From a virus, in IMG/VR virus record IMGVR_UViG_3300045284_000262, positions 1-53,810 of that record: 53,810 nucleotides of DNA, one strand, 5' to 3'. Within the stretch, counting starts at the first letter, position 1. Each line of letters begins with the position of its first letter. This document shows, one piece after another, positions 1 to 9,499 of the stretch. Position numbers and translations under genes: made by a program. The notes below the pieces were generated by a model. The model saw only the letters and a program-made list of their open reading frames with translations, made no database searches and was not told the origin of the DNA.

Positions 1-705
1 GTGACCCCGGCCCAAATCACCAACAGCGGCACATTCGTTTTTACGTGGGATCATCCATCCACCCATGCCTGGTTCGGGTCGGATGGGACGTTTGATCCCC
101 AGCATCACGAATTTATCTACCCCTTCTTTGTGACGCATGCATTTGAGCCTGGGATGTTCAGTCTTCCTTGCAGTAAGTTCACTGGCGGTCTATTTCCTCA
201 TCGTTTTTTCCCTGTAGCTCTTGGCGTGGGTGTGCCGCCTGTGCCTCCATCGACCTCAAGGAAGGGATACGTTCCAAACCCGGGATCAACTGGAGCGCAT
301 ATGTACCTGGGCAGGGACATGCTATGGCATAATTTCGTGGTCACTGATCCTTCGGCAGCGAAGCAGCCGCACGTTCCCGATGTCACAATTGTGCTGGACT
401 GGTGGGAAAAGCATGAACCCACCGATGACGATCCCGCGCTGGTCAAGGCCCATGTCACCATTCGTTCATTGCTGAAGGATTCCCGTCTGTTCTATCGGGT
501 GACGCCGCAGCACGTTATTCATCCGGATGATTTCCAGGAAGTCCTTTACGACAAAACCCCGGACGATCCCCATATCACTCTTGAGGTGAATGAATTTGAG
601 TTCATCGAGGCTTACGCCGCAAAGCAGGGGTACAACAACAGCGACATCGAACAATGGACGGTCATGACACCAATCTCAGACCTGACTCCCAACCCGCTTC
701 CATAA
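1..705 (+). CDS. Putative virion/tail-fibre-associated protein
   Basis: This 234-residue protein has no family I recognise. It is rich in aromatic residues, proline and histidine, looks mostly beta, and has no signal peptide or membrane segment. It is followed one base later by a fibre gene, and if the genome is circular it is preceded by the fibre gene that runs off the right end of the window, so a role in the distal tail is likely. The start is GTG at base 1. Joining the window ends gives a TGA at positions 2-4 that closes the upstream gene and overlaps this GTG as GTGA. The same coupling occurs repeatedly in this genome and supports the start. Confidence 0.6.
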   Translation: MTPAQITNSGTFVFTWDHPSTHAWFGSDGTFDPQHHEFIYPFFVTHAFEPGMFSLPCSKFTGGLFPHRFFPVALGVGVPPVPPSTSRKGYVPNPGSTGAHMYLGRDMLWHNFVVTDPSAAKQPHVPDVTIVLDWWEKHEPTDDDPALVKAHVTIRSLLKDSRLFYRVTPQHVIHPDDFQEVLYDKTPDDPHITLEVNEFEFIEAYAAKQGYNNSDIEQWTVMTPISDLTPNPLP

Positions 706-706
706 T

Positions 707-2278
707 ATGGCCACAATTCCACCACCCGACATACTCACAGGGCGCACGTTGATCTACGACGGGCTGGCTCAGAACGATATAGACATGGCGAACCATCGCC
801 TGCTCCACCTGGACACCAGCAACCTTCCACCGTCCGGTCAGCCGCCAGCGTTTCATCCTCCAGCCAATGAATGGATACACGATTTCGACATGGCAGACCC
901 GCTTGTGTGGCATTCAAGGCGGCCTCAGTTCGTGGATATTGGCCCGGACAACGGAACTCTCACTGGGGCGCAGCAATTAAGAATCACATCTCTGGGAGAC
1001 ATCCTGAGAGGCACATGGTTAGCCACTCCACTTCAACCTGACAGGGTTCCAACTCTTGATTTCATACGTCATCCACAAAACGACGTAAACCTGAACTTCA
1101 AACGCCTCATCAATGTCGCTGATCCGGTAGACCCCGGGGATGCGGTAAATATGCGTTTCATGGACGGCCTGCTGCAAGGGCTGGTTGTAAAAGAGGCCGT
1201 TAAATGCGCCACCACCAGGTCAATAACACTGCTGGGAGAGCAGATCATTGATGGTGTGCCTGCCGAAGTTGGCGACCGGGTTCTAGTAAAGGATCAACTA
1301 TCAACGCGGGATGAAAATGGCATTTACGTAGTAACAGAGTCAGGGCATTGGACTCGCAGCGATGATTGCGACACTTCCGATGAATTGCTCCGTGCTTACT
1401 GCACTGTTCTCCTAGGGGACGAGAACAGTGGCACAAGCTGGGTTCAGGTAACACCGGCTTTCGTTCATGATCCTCCGCAATACCCGCCCGATGTCATTGC
1501 GTTCGTTCAGTTTTCATCGGCTCAGTCTCTCCTGTCCAGCATTACCGCCGGTTCAGGACTGAGTGCAGACGGAACAACACTCAATGTAGGAGGAACCCCG
1601 GGGCGCATAGCTGTTAATCCAGACAATGTGGACATTGATCCAGCCTACGTGGGCCAGGATTCCATAACCACTCTTGGAGCAGTCACCACCGGCACATGGC
1701 TTGCTGACGTTATCAGCGGAGAGCGCGGTGGCACGGGTCATCCAAATTCCGGAAAGGAGATCAGTCTTGCCGGGGATTTGACCACCGCTTTCGCACTGGA
1801 TGCTCCGGATACAACTCACACCGCATCCCTGAGTTTCCTACTGATTGGAAACACCAGCCTGCGACTTCCACAGGCAGGGACAGTGGCGACAATCGGTGGC
1901 GTTGAGAATCTCACTAATAAGACCCTGGTGAAACGGGTGACAAAGATTGCCAGTAACGCCAAGCCATCTATCAACACTGAAAACGTGGATGCCTTTTGCA
2001 TCACCGCGCTGAGTGAGTCAATCGGCTCCATGAGTGACAACCTGACCGGGACGGCTATCGACAGGCAGGAGCTGGACATCTGGATTAAGCAGGCCACAGG
2101 CTCAATAGGGCCAGCATCCGGGGGATGGAACATTGTGTGGGGAACCAAATACATGGATTCCTCTGACCTTCCGTTGCCCTTACTCACAACGCCGGATGCC
2201 CAAATGTATCTGAAATTCATTTACGTAAGTGAGCTGTTTAAGTGGGTGCTCACGCAGAAACTGGACAAGATTTCATGA
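707..2278 (+). CDS. Tail fibre protein
   Basis: A 523-residue fibre-type protein. Residues about 137-160 form a short N-terminal motif (NVADPVDPGDAVNMRFMD) like those that precede fibre repeats. Residues about 165-260 match a module also found in the fibre gene at 48696-50258: GVP/GVT followed by DRVLVKDQ, an NGIYYV-like strand and a GTSW or DTGW segment. Both proteins then share a stretch resembling 'ANADNIDIASNYAGQSTITTLG'-type fibre repeats. The C-terminal part is a separate beta-rich domain that probably contacts the host. The next gene starts within its stop (ATGA), so the two are translationally coupled. The fold is inferred from composition and paralogy. Confidence 0.75.
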   Translation: MATIPPPDILTGRTLIYDGLAQNDIDMANHRLLHLDTSNLPPSGQPPAFHPPANEWIHDFDMADPLVWHSRRPQFVDIGPDNGTLTGAQQLRITSLGDILRGTWLATPLQPDRVPTLDFIRHPQNDVNLNFKRLINVADPVDPGDAVNMRFMDGLLQGLVVKEAVKCATTRSITLLGEQIIDGVPAEVGDRVLVKDQLSTRDENGIYVVTESGHWTRSDDCDTSDELLRAYCTVLLGDENSGTSWVQVTPAFVHDPPQYPPDVIAFVQFSSAQSLLSSITAGSGLSADGTTLNVGGTPGRIAVNPDNVDIDPAYVGQDSITTLGAVTTGTWLADVISGERGGTGHPNSGKEISLAGDLTTAFALDAPDTTHTASLSFLLIGNTSLRLPQAGTVATIGGVENLTNKTLVKRVTKIASNAKPSINTENVDAFCITALSESIGSMSDNLTGTAIDRQELDIWIKQATGSIGPASGGWNIVWGTKYMDSSDLPLPLLTTPDAQMYLKFIYVSELFKWVLTQKLDKIS

Positions 2279-4125
2279 CCCAACAGCAACTGGACTTAAT
2301 GATGAAGCAGCTGGGGATGTCATCCGACCCCGGGATTGAACCTCCGCCGCTTCCTTCTCCCCCGCCTGGAGCACCACTGGGGCCGCACCAGGGTGTTGAT
2401 GTTCCTCCCAGCACGTTTCAGGGGAATTATTTTCCACCCAATGTTCCACATGCCGGGATCAGCGTTCCTCCCGGAGTGTTTCCTCCTCCTCCCGTTATTG
2501 CCCCTGATGTCCCCGGGCAGGTCAATGTCTTTTCTGAAACCAACCCTCCCAACGTAACTTTCCCGCCTAACTACTGGGGCGGAGAACTTCCCCCGATCAA
2601 TACCAATGATCCCACCAGGAACATCGCTACGAACGAAACGATGTATCCTGATGGAAAGTTCTTCCTGGGCGATCCTGATACCTCCTACGCTACTCAGCCA
2701 GGTTTACAGGAAGAACCAATGCCAAATTTCCCCAACGCTCCTCCGGGTGGGGACTTTGCATTCTCCCAGAATTTCATAGACCAGATCAATCCTCCCACAA
2801 ATGAGAGCATGATTCCCGCATCAGGTGATTACGCCGCGAGGAATTTTGTCGATGATACAGTCACGTTCGGTGGTAACGCAGCAAGCCCCGGGGATCAGAC
2901 TTATTCCCTTGCTAATGATGCCAATACTACAGCACCTCCTCCACCTCAGTCCGGAGACTACTTTGGGCAAAACAGTTTCGACGTTCCATTTGGCGGGAGT
3001 GCAGCGCACGTTCCCTCGATCTTCCCAGCGGAGGGTGCCTATCTTCCAGGTGAGTATGAGAGATTCATGTACGGCGATACCTGGACTGCTGGCAACGACA
3101 CAGGCGGCAGTGCACCAGCAGAAGGAGCCACATACGACGACCAGGGAAACCAGATTCCTGCTGGCCCGGCATCATTTCCTCTGAACACTCCAGTCACTGG
3201 AGCTAATGGTGCAGTAGGAAGTTCTTATTCTGGAAGTCCATCAGGTGGCAGTGCTCCTTTTGTGGGAGGCGGAGAAGGTGCAGTCGGGCCGGGTGGTGGC
3301 CCGGTAATAGACCCCAGGACAGGGGAACCCGTTGCTGGAAGTTTACTCAGCGAATCTGATGCGGCCAAGCGTTATAACATGGAGAAGTTCGCTGGCGATC
3401 CCAGGTATTCGATGTCGAGCATACTTCACCCCGGACAAACGTTCGTTCATTTGTTGTCCGATGGAACCAGGGTTCTTGTTGATGCCGCTGGCAAGATCGT
3501 CCAGGGAGGCATTCAGGCGGGCAAGGATTTGTGGAGCAACATCCTGAATGACCCGCGCAACACCGATCCGGGATACCTGGCTTCCATTGGTTACCATGAA
3601 ATGGGGCCAGAAGGCAGTGGGTTCATGCTTCCTGCTGGCGTAACCGGGCCTTCCGTGGGAACGGGCGACATCGGCGTTCGCGGAGCAATCCAGGGTGGCA
3701 GCTATTTCCATGGCGGAGCAAGTGCAGGAGCGCAGCATGGCGCAACCTCAGTAGCAGGAGCGACATACAACCTTGGTGGCAGCGGGCCTGTAAATGCCGG
3801 TGCAATCGGTTCTCGCTCCGGAGCCTTGAGTCTGCTGGACAGGCAATACCTGATGAGGTTGAAGAAAGGCGTTTACACCACTCCAACGCAATACGGGGAA
3901 CGGGTCGCGGGAGCACCAAGTCCATTCCCAAACACTCCAAGCCCTGTCGCTGGCGGCAGCAACTGGAATGCCTTCCATGCTGGCCAGGTTCAACTGGGAG
4001 ACATCCTGCGCGCCAATCCCGCCTACTACTCCAGCTTGACCACCCCCATGCCCAAGACCGGTTTGGGGCCGAGCACCCCAGGGGAACGCCTGAGTCGCGG
4101 AACACCACCAAATTTACCTACATGA
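2275..4125 (+). CDS. Pro/Gly-rich structural protein, unknown function
   Basis: 616 residues from the ATG at 2275, which overlaps the upstream stop as ATGA; a longer frame from 2242 is less likely. The first ~300 residues are low-complexity and rich in Pro, Gly, Asn and Ser, with many PPG, PPN and FPP steps, as in an extended or disordered linker. The segment around residues 365-440 (RYNMEKFAGDPRYSM to a KDLWSNILNDPRN stretch) is more ordered. The C-terminal third returns to Gly/Ala-rich repeats. It lies between a fibre gene and a nozzle-like gene and is coupled by ATGA at both ends, so it is probably a virion component. No enzyme motif is visible. Confidence 0.55.
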   Translation: MTQQQLDLMMKQLGMSSDPGIEPPPLPSPPPGAPLGPHQGVDVPPSTFQGNYFPPNVPHAGISVPPGVFPPPPVIAPDVPGQVNVFSETNPPNVTFPPNYWGGELPPINTNDPTRNIATNETMYPDGKFFLGDPDTSYATQPGLQEEPMPNFPNAPPGGDFAFSQNFIDQINPPTNESMIPASGDYAARNFVDDTVTFGGNAASPGDQTYSLANDANTTAPPPPQSGDYFGQNSFDVPFGGSAAHVPSIFPAEGAYLPGEYERFMYGDTWTAGNDTGGSAPAEGATYDDQGNQIPAGPASFPLNTPVTGANGAVGSSYSGSPSGGSAPFVGGGEGAVGPGGGPVIDPRTGEPVAGSLLSESDAAKRYNMEKFAGDPRYSMSSILHPGQTFVHLLSDGTRVLVDAAGKIVQGGIQAGKDLWSNILNDPRNTDPGYLASIGYHEMGPEGSGFMLPAGVTGPSVGTGDIGVRGAIQGGSYFHGGASAGAQHGATSVAGATYNLGGSGPVNAGAIGSRSGALSLLDRQYLMRLKKGVYTTPTQYGERVAGAPSPFPNTPSPVAGGSNWNAFHAGQVQLGDILRANPAYYSSLTTPMPKTGLGPSTPGERLSRGTPPNLPT

Positions 4126-5993
4126 TTACTGACAAGAACAGAGTCTTTGATGGTTGGCTGACACTGGAGGGCGGCGTGGATGCAGGCCGCCTTCCGGACA
4201 CACTGGAGGTCAATCAGGCTTACGAGGGGCGCAATGTGACCTTCCGTGGTGGCAGCATGAAGACTCGCCCGGGGTTCAGAAAACTGGATGAAACCTTTGC
4301 CCAGCTCAACATTCAGAAATGGTGCTTCAATGAAGCGCACACATATCCCACTCCAGCACCCGCTCGGGACTTCATTGAGGGAGAATACAGGCCGGGCAAT
4401 ATCCCGCTGGGATCGCTTGTTCCTATCGGAACCTGCCGGTTCCATGCTGAACCCTCGCATCCTGAAAACATCCTCGTCAGCGTTGCCCATAACCTGGTGG
4501 CCAATGACCTGGTAAAGTTTACCACGACAGGGTCGCTTCCTCCGAACGTCAACACGACCACGGTGTATCATGTCCTGGTAGAAGGGCTGACCGCAACCAA
4601 GCTGCGGATTTCCCTTACCGAAGGAGGCCCGGCGATTGGGTTCAACCACTCCGGCACAGGCGTCCATACGATCCTGAAGCACTCCACCATTGATCCCTGG
4701 TTCACTAATCAGAACTCGGAGTACATCTACAAGCACGGCATCCTGCAAAGCGCAGTCGCCTATTCCCCGCACAATGGGGACGACTGCATCATCGCCATGA
4801 TCGGTGGTCGCATGTTCAGGATTGTCCCGCGTGTCACCGAAGCCAAAGTCACTGAAGTCATCATCCAGGACGAAGGGCGCGACCTACGCAACATGTCTGA
4901 TTCCCCCATCGCTTACATGGTGCAGGCCGACAAATGGCTAATCGCGCAGGATGGAAAAGCCAACGCCATCATCTACGATTCAGTCAAGGCGCGCAGGGCC
5001 AAGGTCAGCGTTGACGTTGACAACACTGAGATTCCTACCGGAACCATCATGGCCTACGGGATGGGACGACTCTGCGTGATCGTGAACAAGCGCGAGGTGG
5101 CTTTTGGTGATCTCCATGGAAGCCACGATCTTCCTGATGCTGCCGATTCATTGATCCTGTTCACCGAGCGCAACTTTCTGGCCGAAGGTTTTGATGCCGC
5201 TATTCCGTTTACCCAGGGTATAGCCACCGGGATGATCTTCTTCCCGCAGCTGGACACCTCTACTGGTAACGGCCAGCTCATGGTGTTTGCCGAGCGTGGA
5301 GCCACCAGCTTTTTCTTGTCGCTGCCGCGTGAGCTTTGGAAGACTTCATCTTTTCAAATCCTGGCACTTCTTACCACCGGGCTTCGGGGACATCGCTCCA
5401 TCTCTGTGGTGAACGAAGACCTCTGGTTCAGGTCGGATGACGGCATGCGTTCCTACCGCCAGGCGCGCAGCGAGCAGAGCGGCTGGGCGCACATCCCGCT
5501 GTCCACAAACATGAAACAATACCTGGGGAACGACAGCGACTTCCTGCTTAAATACGCTTCCGCCATCTACTTCGATAACCGCGTGCTGGTGACCACTTCA
5601 CCCATGTGGAACAACGGCAGGCCCATGCACGCAGGGATGGCGGTGGTGGATTTTGATGTCATCAGTTCCTTCAGCGGTGGACAGCCACAGCAAATCACCA
5701 AGCCAGCGTGGGAAGGCCAATGGTACAGTGACCAGTTTAATCCCACCACCATGCTGACGGGGACGTTCCAAGGGGTTACGCGTGCATTTATCTTTGGAAT
5801 AAACAACGAAGGAGAGAACCAGCTTTACGAGCTGTCGAAAGATGACAAGGACGATTTTGATGATACGCGCATCAACTGGGACATGACCACCCGTTCCTTC
5901 GATTTCAATAAACTTAACCCGCAGGACTCCACCGTGTTCACTGAGAATGAACTCTATGATGGCGACCTGTGGCTGAAGGACATTGTCGAATGA
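4122..5993 (+). CDS. Putative tail nozzle / stabilisation-type protein
   Basis: 623 residues. The N-terminus, with the GGVDAGRLPDTLEVNQAYEG segment followed by NVTFRGG and TRPGF, is the opening I associate with podovirus proteins that plug or extend the short tail (P22 gp10-like or T7 gp12-like, beta-propeller-rich). Residues about 104-185 look like an inserted beta domain (AHNLVANDLVKFTTTG ... VYHVLVEGL), which resembles the small protein encoded at 44641-45090. The rest is beta-rich with regular strand spacing. It lies three genes before the adaptor-like protein, as expected for a connector-nozzle cluster. The nozzle assignment is inference from position and composition. Confidence 0.55.
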   Translation: MITDKNRVFDGWLTLEGGVDAGRLPDTLEVNQAYEGRNVTFRGGSMKTRPGFRKLDETFAQLNIQKWCFNEAHTYPTPAPARDFIEGEYRPGNIPLGSLVPIGTCRFHAEPSHPENILVSVAHNLVANDLVKFTTTGSLPPNVNTTTVYHVLVEGLTATKLRISLTEGGPAIGFNHSGTGVHTILKHSTIDPWFTNQNSEYIYKHGILQSAVAYSPHNGDDCIIAMIGGRMFRIVPRVTEAKVTEVIIQDEGRDLRNMSDSPIAYMVQADKWLIAQDGKANAIIYDSVKARRAKVSVDVDNTEIPTGTIMAYGMGRLCVIVNKREVAFGDLHGSHDLPDAADSLILFTERNFLAEGFDAAIPFTQGIATGMIFFPQLDTSTGNGQLMVFAERGATSFFLSLPRELWKTSSFQILALLTTGLRGHRSISVVNEDLWFRSDDGMRSYRQARSEQSGWAHIPLSTNMKQYLGNDSDFLLKYASAIYFDNRVLVTTSPMWNNGRPMHAGMAVVDFDVISSFSGGQPQQITKPAWEGQWYSDQFNPTTMLTGTFQGVTRAFIFGINNEGENQLYELSKDDKDDFDDTRINWDMTTRSFDFNKLNPQDSTVFTENELYDGDLWLKDIVE

Positions 5994-6307
5994 GCCACGA
6001 TTTACGCATTTATTACCGTCCGGATAATTACCCATACTGGACTCTCTGGAGGGACTTTACCGACAAGTTCACCATGATCGGCAAGGCCGGGGCTATTGAC
6101 GCAGGTGGAGTGCCCACGGTGAAAGCCGGGTTTGCGCCCCGAGTTCCTCTGGGCAAGCCCCAGAACGACGTTGACCTAACGACAGGCCGGAGGTTACGCC
6201 GGGGTTACGATTTCCAAGTTAAATTTGTCGGCACCGGCCATGTCGTCATCGACCGATTCAGGCTCCACGCCCAGAGACTGGTCGAAAGAAGCCTAGCGAA
6301 AACCTGA
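5990..6307 (+). CDS. Small tail-region protein, unknown function
   Basis: 105 residues from the ATG at 5990, which overlaps the upstream stop as ATGA; a start at 5969 would add seven weak residues. The sequence is basic and beta-rich, with a closing segment of the form DRFRLHAQRLVERS. Because it is coupled to the nozzle-like protein and followed by a collar-domain protein, it is probably a tail component. I do not recognise a family. Confidence 0.6.
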   Translation: MSHDLRIYYRPDNYPYWTLWRDFTDKFTMIGKAGAIDAGGVPTVKAGFAPRVPLGKPQNDVDLTTGRRLRRGYDFQVKFVGTGHVVIDRFRLHAQRLVERSLAKT

Positions 6308-6310
6308 CCT

Positions 6311-7066
6311 ATGCCTAATCCAACCGTTTCAACTCAAATCACGATGCCCGACCCCAACGCGGCACCGTTAAACCTCATACAGCTCTTTCAGTTGATGAAC
6401 CTGCATCTCCATTCGGAGATCACCAGCAACTACACTCCTTACGTCCTTCAGAATGGCGAACCGGATGTGTCAGACCAGGACAAGGTGTGGTTCCAGCTCG
6501 ACTCACAGGGCCGCCCATTGGCCATCAAAGTGCATTGGAATGGCACATGGCGTCGTATCTACAACGGCATGATGAATGAAATCCGGGGTTACAGCGGCAA
6601 CCCCGGCACCGACTTTGACGCCACCGGCTGGGGCAAAATAGGCGGTGAATACGACGGCTGGCATCTGTGCAACGGCAACGATGGCGCACCGGATTACAGC
6701 GACCAGTTTCCGATAGGCGCGCACATGAACAATGAAGGCCACTCAGGTTACGTGGACAACGAGTGGGTGAGCTGGGTCGGAACCAAGACCGGAATGCATG
6801 TTGGCGGAGGGCATGAAATCACCATGACCAGTGATACTGCGTGGCAGCCTTCTAGTGGAGCTATCGTTGTAGATAAATGGAAAGCTGATGGCAATGCACG
6901 CGATCCAGCTGGGCAGCTATGGGGTAAACATTCGGACGCAACGCCTACTGCCGATACTGTAATACTTGTCGATGCAGTTAATGGAAACCTTGAGCCGTCG
7001 CCAATTTCAATCATCCCTCCCTTTGTGGCACTAGCTTGGATAATCTTCCTGGGATACCGAACATGA
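6311..7066 (+). CDS. Tail collar-domain protein (receptor-binding type)
   Basis: 251 residues. The middle and C-terminal parts carry the pattern of the phage tail collar / microcystin-dependent protein family: GW.LCNG (residues about 117-122), PDYSDQFPIGA (about 127-137), a glycine-histidine-rich GGGHEITM segment, and the typical ending PPFVALAWIIFLGYR. In known collar-domain proteins this C-terminal region folds as a trimeric tip that recognises the cell surface. The gene sits among nozzle and adaptor genes, so it may be a short tail-tip fibre. The stop overlaps the next ATG as ATGA. Confidence 0.75.
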   Translation: MPNPTVSTQITMPDPNAAPLNLIQLFQLMNLHLHSEITSNYTPYVLQNGEPDVSDQDKVWFQLDSQGRPLAIKVHWNGTWRRIYNGMMNEIRGYSGNPGTDFDATGWGKIGGEYDGWHLCNGNDGAPDYSDQFPIGAHMNNEGHSGYVDNEWVSWVGTKTGMHVGGGHEITMTSDTAWQPSSGAIVVDKWKADGNARDPAGQLWGKHSDATPTADTVILVDAVNGNLEPSPISIIPPFVALAWIIFLGYRT

Positions 7067-8496
7067 TTACATCACCAGATTCAGTAGACGCGGCGGATAT
7101 TGTGTTTCCGCCACCGCAGGATTTTCTTCCAATCCCCGGGGGAATGCAGTTCAAGGACGTTGCTCCCATGATTGCAGGAGTCGTGGACAATGGCGTGGGC
7201 TTTGATGACCCGCGTGTCCTAGTTCGCTTGAACGAGGCCACGAAAATTATCCTGGATTACATGATCCCCGTGGGCGGCATGATGGTCTGCAATATCACCG
7301 CCATAAGCCGGTTCCTGGTGCTGCCTCCCAATATGGAGAACATCATCGAGGCGCACCCGCTGACTCCAGTCGATTCCACTGCTGCCTACGGGAACAAGGA
7401 CACTACTCAGGTCTGGTATGAGATGGTGAGCCAGTCGGCGTATCTCGATCCGTCACAGGCCATGGACAATCCGCTGCTGGATTTCGGCCTGAACGGCAAC
7501 CCAACCGACCCGGAGGATGTGAGGAGGATTTACTTCTACCCCGGACTTAACCCAGCCAATGCGGTGATCCAGGTGACCGGAGCGAAGCGTTACCTCCCGC
7601 TCAAAGGTGACGAGGACTACCTCATCATCCAGAACATCGAAGCCATTAAGTGCATCATCCTTTCCATTGAGCGTTACGAGAACAACGCCCCGGACGAGGC
7701 CCAGAAATACCGCCAGAGCGGGATAGACATCCTTCAGGCCGAGATCAAGAAGCACCTCTTTGATCCCCGCAACTACATGCATCGGAAGTCCGGGTATCTG
7801 GAGGACATCGTGGACTTCAGGGAAAACACCCTGGGCTGGGTGCGCGCGCAAATCGCGCTCGACCTCCCGGAAGCCCTCCGGATGTCCAAGCGCGACCTCA
7901 CCTGGACAATCCAGCAGGCCGAGCGCAGGCTCATGGAGCGCGGAATCTGGAAAGACACCGTGGTCACCATCCATGGGACGGTGCTTGGCGGCCTCCTTTA
8001 TATGCCCACCAGCGTTGAATCGGTTCTGGCGGTTGATCTTTGCGGCAGGCCAATTCCTATCAGGAGCCAGTTCTTCCAGTTCCTGGAGAACGGGCCAGGG
8101 GGTGCTTCATGCAGCAACATGCTTATTGACCAGGGCAACAAGCAGCAGCCTGGGTTTGCCGCGCCACGCCGGGCCTACAAGCTGGTCGCCAACTGCGACA
8201 CAGGATCGAGCTTTACCGCCGTATGCAAACTGAAGTGGGTTTTGAAAGACCCCGGGGACATGATGAGCATCAAGAACTACGAGGCCATCAGGTTAATGGT
8301 GCAGGCCAAAATACTTGAGGAACCTCAGACCCCGCCCAACCCTCAGGCCGCGCAGGAGTCCATGATGAAGCAGCAGGTGGCCCTGGACATTTTGGACAAG
8401 GAACTCAAAAACTACCTGTCTGGAATCAGGCACACCGTTCACATCCAGACTTACGGTTTTGGCATGCAGGACGTTGGTAATTACTGGAGTCGATAA
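7063..8496 (+). CDS. Putative head-to-tail adaptor (gp11/gp4-like)
   Basis: 477 residues from the ATG at 7063 (ATGA overlap); a TTG at 7036 is an unlikely alternative. The N-terminal half has RLNEATKIILDYMIPVGGM followed by strands ending in FLVLPPNM. A similar helix-strand order recurs in the second half (TWTIQQAERRLMERGIWKD, then GGLLYMPTSVESVL and a FFQFLENGPGG segment), so the protein looks like an internal duplication. This helix plus beta-sandwich layout and its place beside a nozzle-like gene fit a tail adaptor such as T7 gp11, although the order portal-capsid-...-adaptor is broken up by fibre genes here. The function is inferred. Confidence 0.5.
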   Translation: MITSPDSVDAADIVFPPPQDFLPIPGGMQFKDVAPMIAGVVDNGVGFDDPRVLVRLNEATKIILDYMIPVGGMMVCNITAISRFLVLPPNMENIIEAHPLTPVDSTAAYGNKDTTQVWYEMVSQSAYLDPSQAMDNPLLDFGLNGNPTDPEDVRRIYFYPGLNPANAVIQVTGAKRYLPLKGDEDYLIIQNIEAIKCIILSIERYENNAPDEAQKYRQSGIDILQAEIKKHLFDPRNYMHRKSGYLEDIVDFRENTLGWVRAQIALDLPEALRMSKRDLTWTIQQAERRLMERGIWKDTVVTIHGTVLGGLLYMPTSVESVLAVDLCGRPIPIRSQFFQFLENGPGGASCSNMLIDQGNKQQPGFAAPRRAYKLVANCDTGSSFTAVCKLKWVLKDPGDMMSIKNYEAIRLMVQAKILEEPQTPPNPQAAQESMMKQQVALDILDKELKNYLSGIRHTVHIQTYGFGMQDVGNYWSR

Positions 8497-8498
8497 TT

Positions 8499-9497
8499 AT
8501 GACATTCCCCGAAATGATTCACGGCGCGAAGCCTGAGGTCGCGCCATTTGAAGCCACTAACCCCATTGAGGAGTTGATGAAACTCCTGACCGGGGAAATC
8601 AAGGACTGGCCCCAGATTCAGAAACTGGGTGACATGTTCCAGAGTGACGTCTTCCAGAAGATGTCCCAGGCTGGGCTTGACCTCAAAAGTCTCATCAGTG
8701 CCGGTGGAGAGAATGCCGCCCAGACCCTGAAGAACGCTCTGTCGCTCCAGAAGGGGATCATGCCCGACCTGGATTTGAAGGCTAATCTCCGGGGCAGCGC
8801 GTTTCAAAACCTTAGCAGCGGGCTGCTGGGCAGCATGGCGGGGACAGCTAACAGCCTTCGCAACGTCGGCCTCGGCGCGTATGAGGCAATGAAACAGGGA
8901 GTAGGCATGGCGTCTGAAGCAGGTAACGCCGTGCAGAGATGGATGGGGATTTCACAGGGGACAATGCTGCCAGCGTCTTCCCAGCTCTACAGCCCTGAAT
9001 GGTTCAGCCAGTTCATGGCGCAGCAGCGCGCAGCAAAGCAGGCCACCAAGCAGTTCCAGAACAATGTGAACGCAGCTCCCGACCCCGTGGTTTCCGGAAT
9101 TGCGGGAACGGTAATGAACCTGGTGGGCGCATACCTTGGAGCTGGCAGGGGAGGCGGAGGCAATATGCTTGGAACGACTGATTATACTAAACTGGGAGCA
9201 GGTGGCTACGCAGGAACAGCCGTGAACCAGGGCAGTAATGCTGACGTCATGGGCGGCGTAGTAGGAGGAACTGATGGCCCGGGTGGAAACTACGGAGGCA
9301 CCAGCATCTATAACGCAACCACGGGTGGTTGGAACACGCCCTGGGGAACCAATGTGGGTGGAACCGATATTCCGTACATAGGAGGAAACGTGAGCACTCC
9401 TTCCGGAGCGAGTTACGGGCAGGGGTCAACGCCTGTGGCACCACCGCCAAGTGTCTTTAATTCAACGCCGTCACAACAATTCTGGGGGGAAGCATAA
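8499..9497 (+). CDS. Putative internal virion protein (Gly/Ala-rich)
   Basis: 332 residues. The first ~100 residues are helical and acidic or amphipathic. Residues about 105-160 (GSAFQNLSSGLLGSMAGTAN, GLGAYEAMKQGVGMASEAG) look like membrane-active amphipathic helices. The C-terminal ~130 residues are a Gly/Asn/Thr-rich, low-complexity tail. Ala/Gly-rich helical proteins just upstream of a giant late protein are common among podovirus ejection proteins, and that is the inferred role. There are no catalytic motifs. Confidence 0.5.
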   Translation: MTFPEMIHGAKPEVAPFEATNPIEELMKLLTGEIKDWPQIQKLGDMFQSDVFQKMSQAGLDLKSLISAGGENAAQTLKNALSLQKGIMPDLDLKANLRGSAFQNLSSGLLGSMAGTANSLRNVGLGAYEAMKQGVGMASEAGNAVQRWMGISQGTMLPASSQLYSPEWFSQFMAQQRAAKQATKQFQNNVNAAPDPVVSGIAGTVMNLVGAYLGAGRGGGGNMLGTTDYTKLGAGGYAGTAVNQGSNADVMGGVVGGTDGPGGNYGGTSIYNATTGGWNTPWGTNVGGTDIPYIGGNVSTPSGASYGQGSTPVAPPPSVFNSTPSQQFWGEA

Positions 9498-9499
9498 TT